Assembly (NCBI GenBank): GCA_009809945.1 | Contig: WTPW01000839.1 | Location: forward strand, 51,674-115,673 | Reading direction: 5' to 3' | From: Gigaspora margarita | Lineage: Eukaryota; Glomeromycota; Glomeromycetes; Diversisporales; Gigasporaceae | DNA: 64,000 nucleotides | Part shown: piece by piece, positions 63,421 to 64,000 of the stretch | Layout: every line of letters starts with the position of its first letter | How positions within the stretch are numbered: position 1 is the first letter of the stretch | Notes under the pieces: model-generated | Databases searched by the model: none | What the model was told of the DNA's origin: nothing | The model's input: the letters and a program-made list of their open reading frames with translations, nothing else | Made by a program: the position numbers and the translations under genes

Positions 63421-64000
63421 TGAGGATTTTGTAGCATTAAATAGGGAATAATAAAAAATATTAAAGGCAGTGTGGTATAGTAAATTTTTTTATACTAATC
63501 TAAATTAATATAATAAATAAGAAAAATTTCTACAAACATGTTTTCAAATTTTAGAGTATTTAACAAATATGCTGTAATGTTAATAAATTTAAATAACTAT
63601 TTAGAACACTTAGATTAAAAAATTTTATATACATATTACATTTATTTAGATTAAGACAAACAAAAAAATTAAACAATCATAGATTTTAAATAATTTATTT
63701 TAAACAGTATCATATTCAGAAAATTAAATAAGAAATATTCATAATTAGCTTATTTCAAAACTTAAATAAATTTTCCTCATAATTACCTAAAATCACATGA
63801 AGGAAATAAAGTTCAATAGTTATCATTCTGAAATCTGAATAGTCTAACCTAAATACTTAGCGTATTAATTATCTTCATGCTAATGTAACAAAATAAAAGT
63901 ACTAAATTCTGATAAAAACTCACTCGCACATTAAAAATATTTTACTTGTTTTAAATAATATAAATTTTATTTATCTACAATAAATATATATATATATATA
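63421..64000. other. AT-rich end of window with (TA)n
   Basis: No gene or bounded repeat was found. A (TA)n run occupies about 63983-64000 and continues beyond the window. Confidence 0.5.

Overview
This is a strongly AT-rich (roughly three quarters A+T), gene-poor, repeat-packed nuclear window from a eukaryote. It has introns with GT donors, tRNA-headed retroposons with poly(A) tails, TTAGGG-like interstitial repeats, Helitron-type ends, relics of a CACTA/Tnp2 transposase, and a relic of a protein kinase of the kind greatly expanded in arbuscular mycorrhizal fungi. I infer a filamentous fungus, most likely Glomeromycotina (Rhizophagus-like). That assignment is inference, not something the sequence states. 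There are no operons, no rRNA, no functional tRNA gene and no CRISPR array.

Only one convincing intact protein-coding gene is visible: an unrecognised multi-pass membrane protein on the minus strand at 37051-37944. Coding relics are: a protein-kinase fragment (36029-36410, +), a frameshifted Tnp2-family transposase (42156-44880, -) with a broken divergent companion (46083-46815, +), a possible terminal exon (8133-8227, -), and short coding-like scraps at 1900-2050, 733-1270, 47540-47985 and 58725-58955.

Layout. 1-20 kb: a dense mosaic of small inverted-repeat elements (TA, TTAA and 8-bp target duplications), two copies of a 1.7-kb A-rich repeat (3950-5700 and 15785-17490), and a 990-bp tRNA-headed SINE-like retroposon (18219-19208). 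20.2-29.4 kb: a giant nested palindrome with about 450-bp outer inverted arms. Inside are blocks of a palindromic satellite in the order F F R R - core - F F R R, interrupted by seven identifiable insertions and a 799-N assembly gap. 29.4-36 kb: AT-rich repeats, a hAT-like element with a perfect 8-bp duplication (33517-33944) and a large foldback (34745-35535). 36-48 kb: the gene and coding relics, a very well preserved Harbinger-like MITE (38403-38593), and several Helitron-type 3' ends. 48-56 kb: duplicated ~1-kb repeats, a 2.2-kb degenerate tandem array, nested TIR elements and more Helitron ends. 56-64 kb: two tandemly placed copies of an array of ~115-bp units headed by a GC-rich hairpin, then foldbacks.

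The most interesting signal is the 20.2-29.4 kb palindrome. After subtracting the recognisable insertions its two arms come out at nearly equal length, and one arm holds the empty version of a site that is occupied in the other. In several places the window contains both the occupied and the unoccupied form of the same sequence, which fixes element boundaries and target duplications directly (TA, TTAA, 8-bp, 9-10-bp and 15-bp classes).
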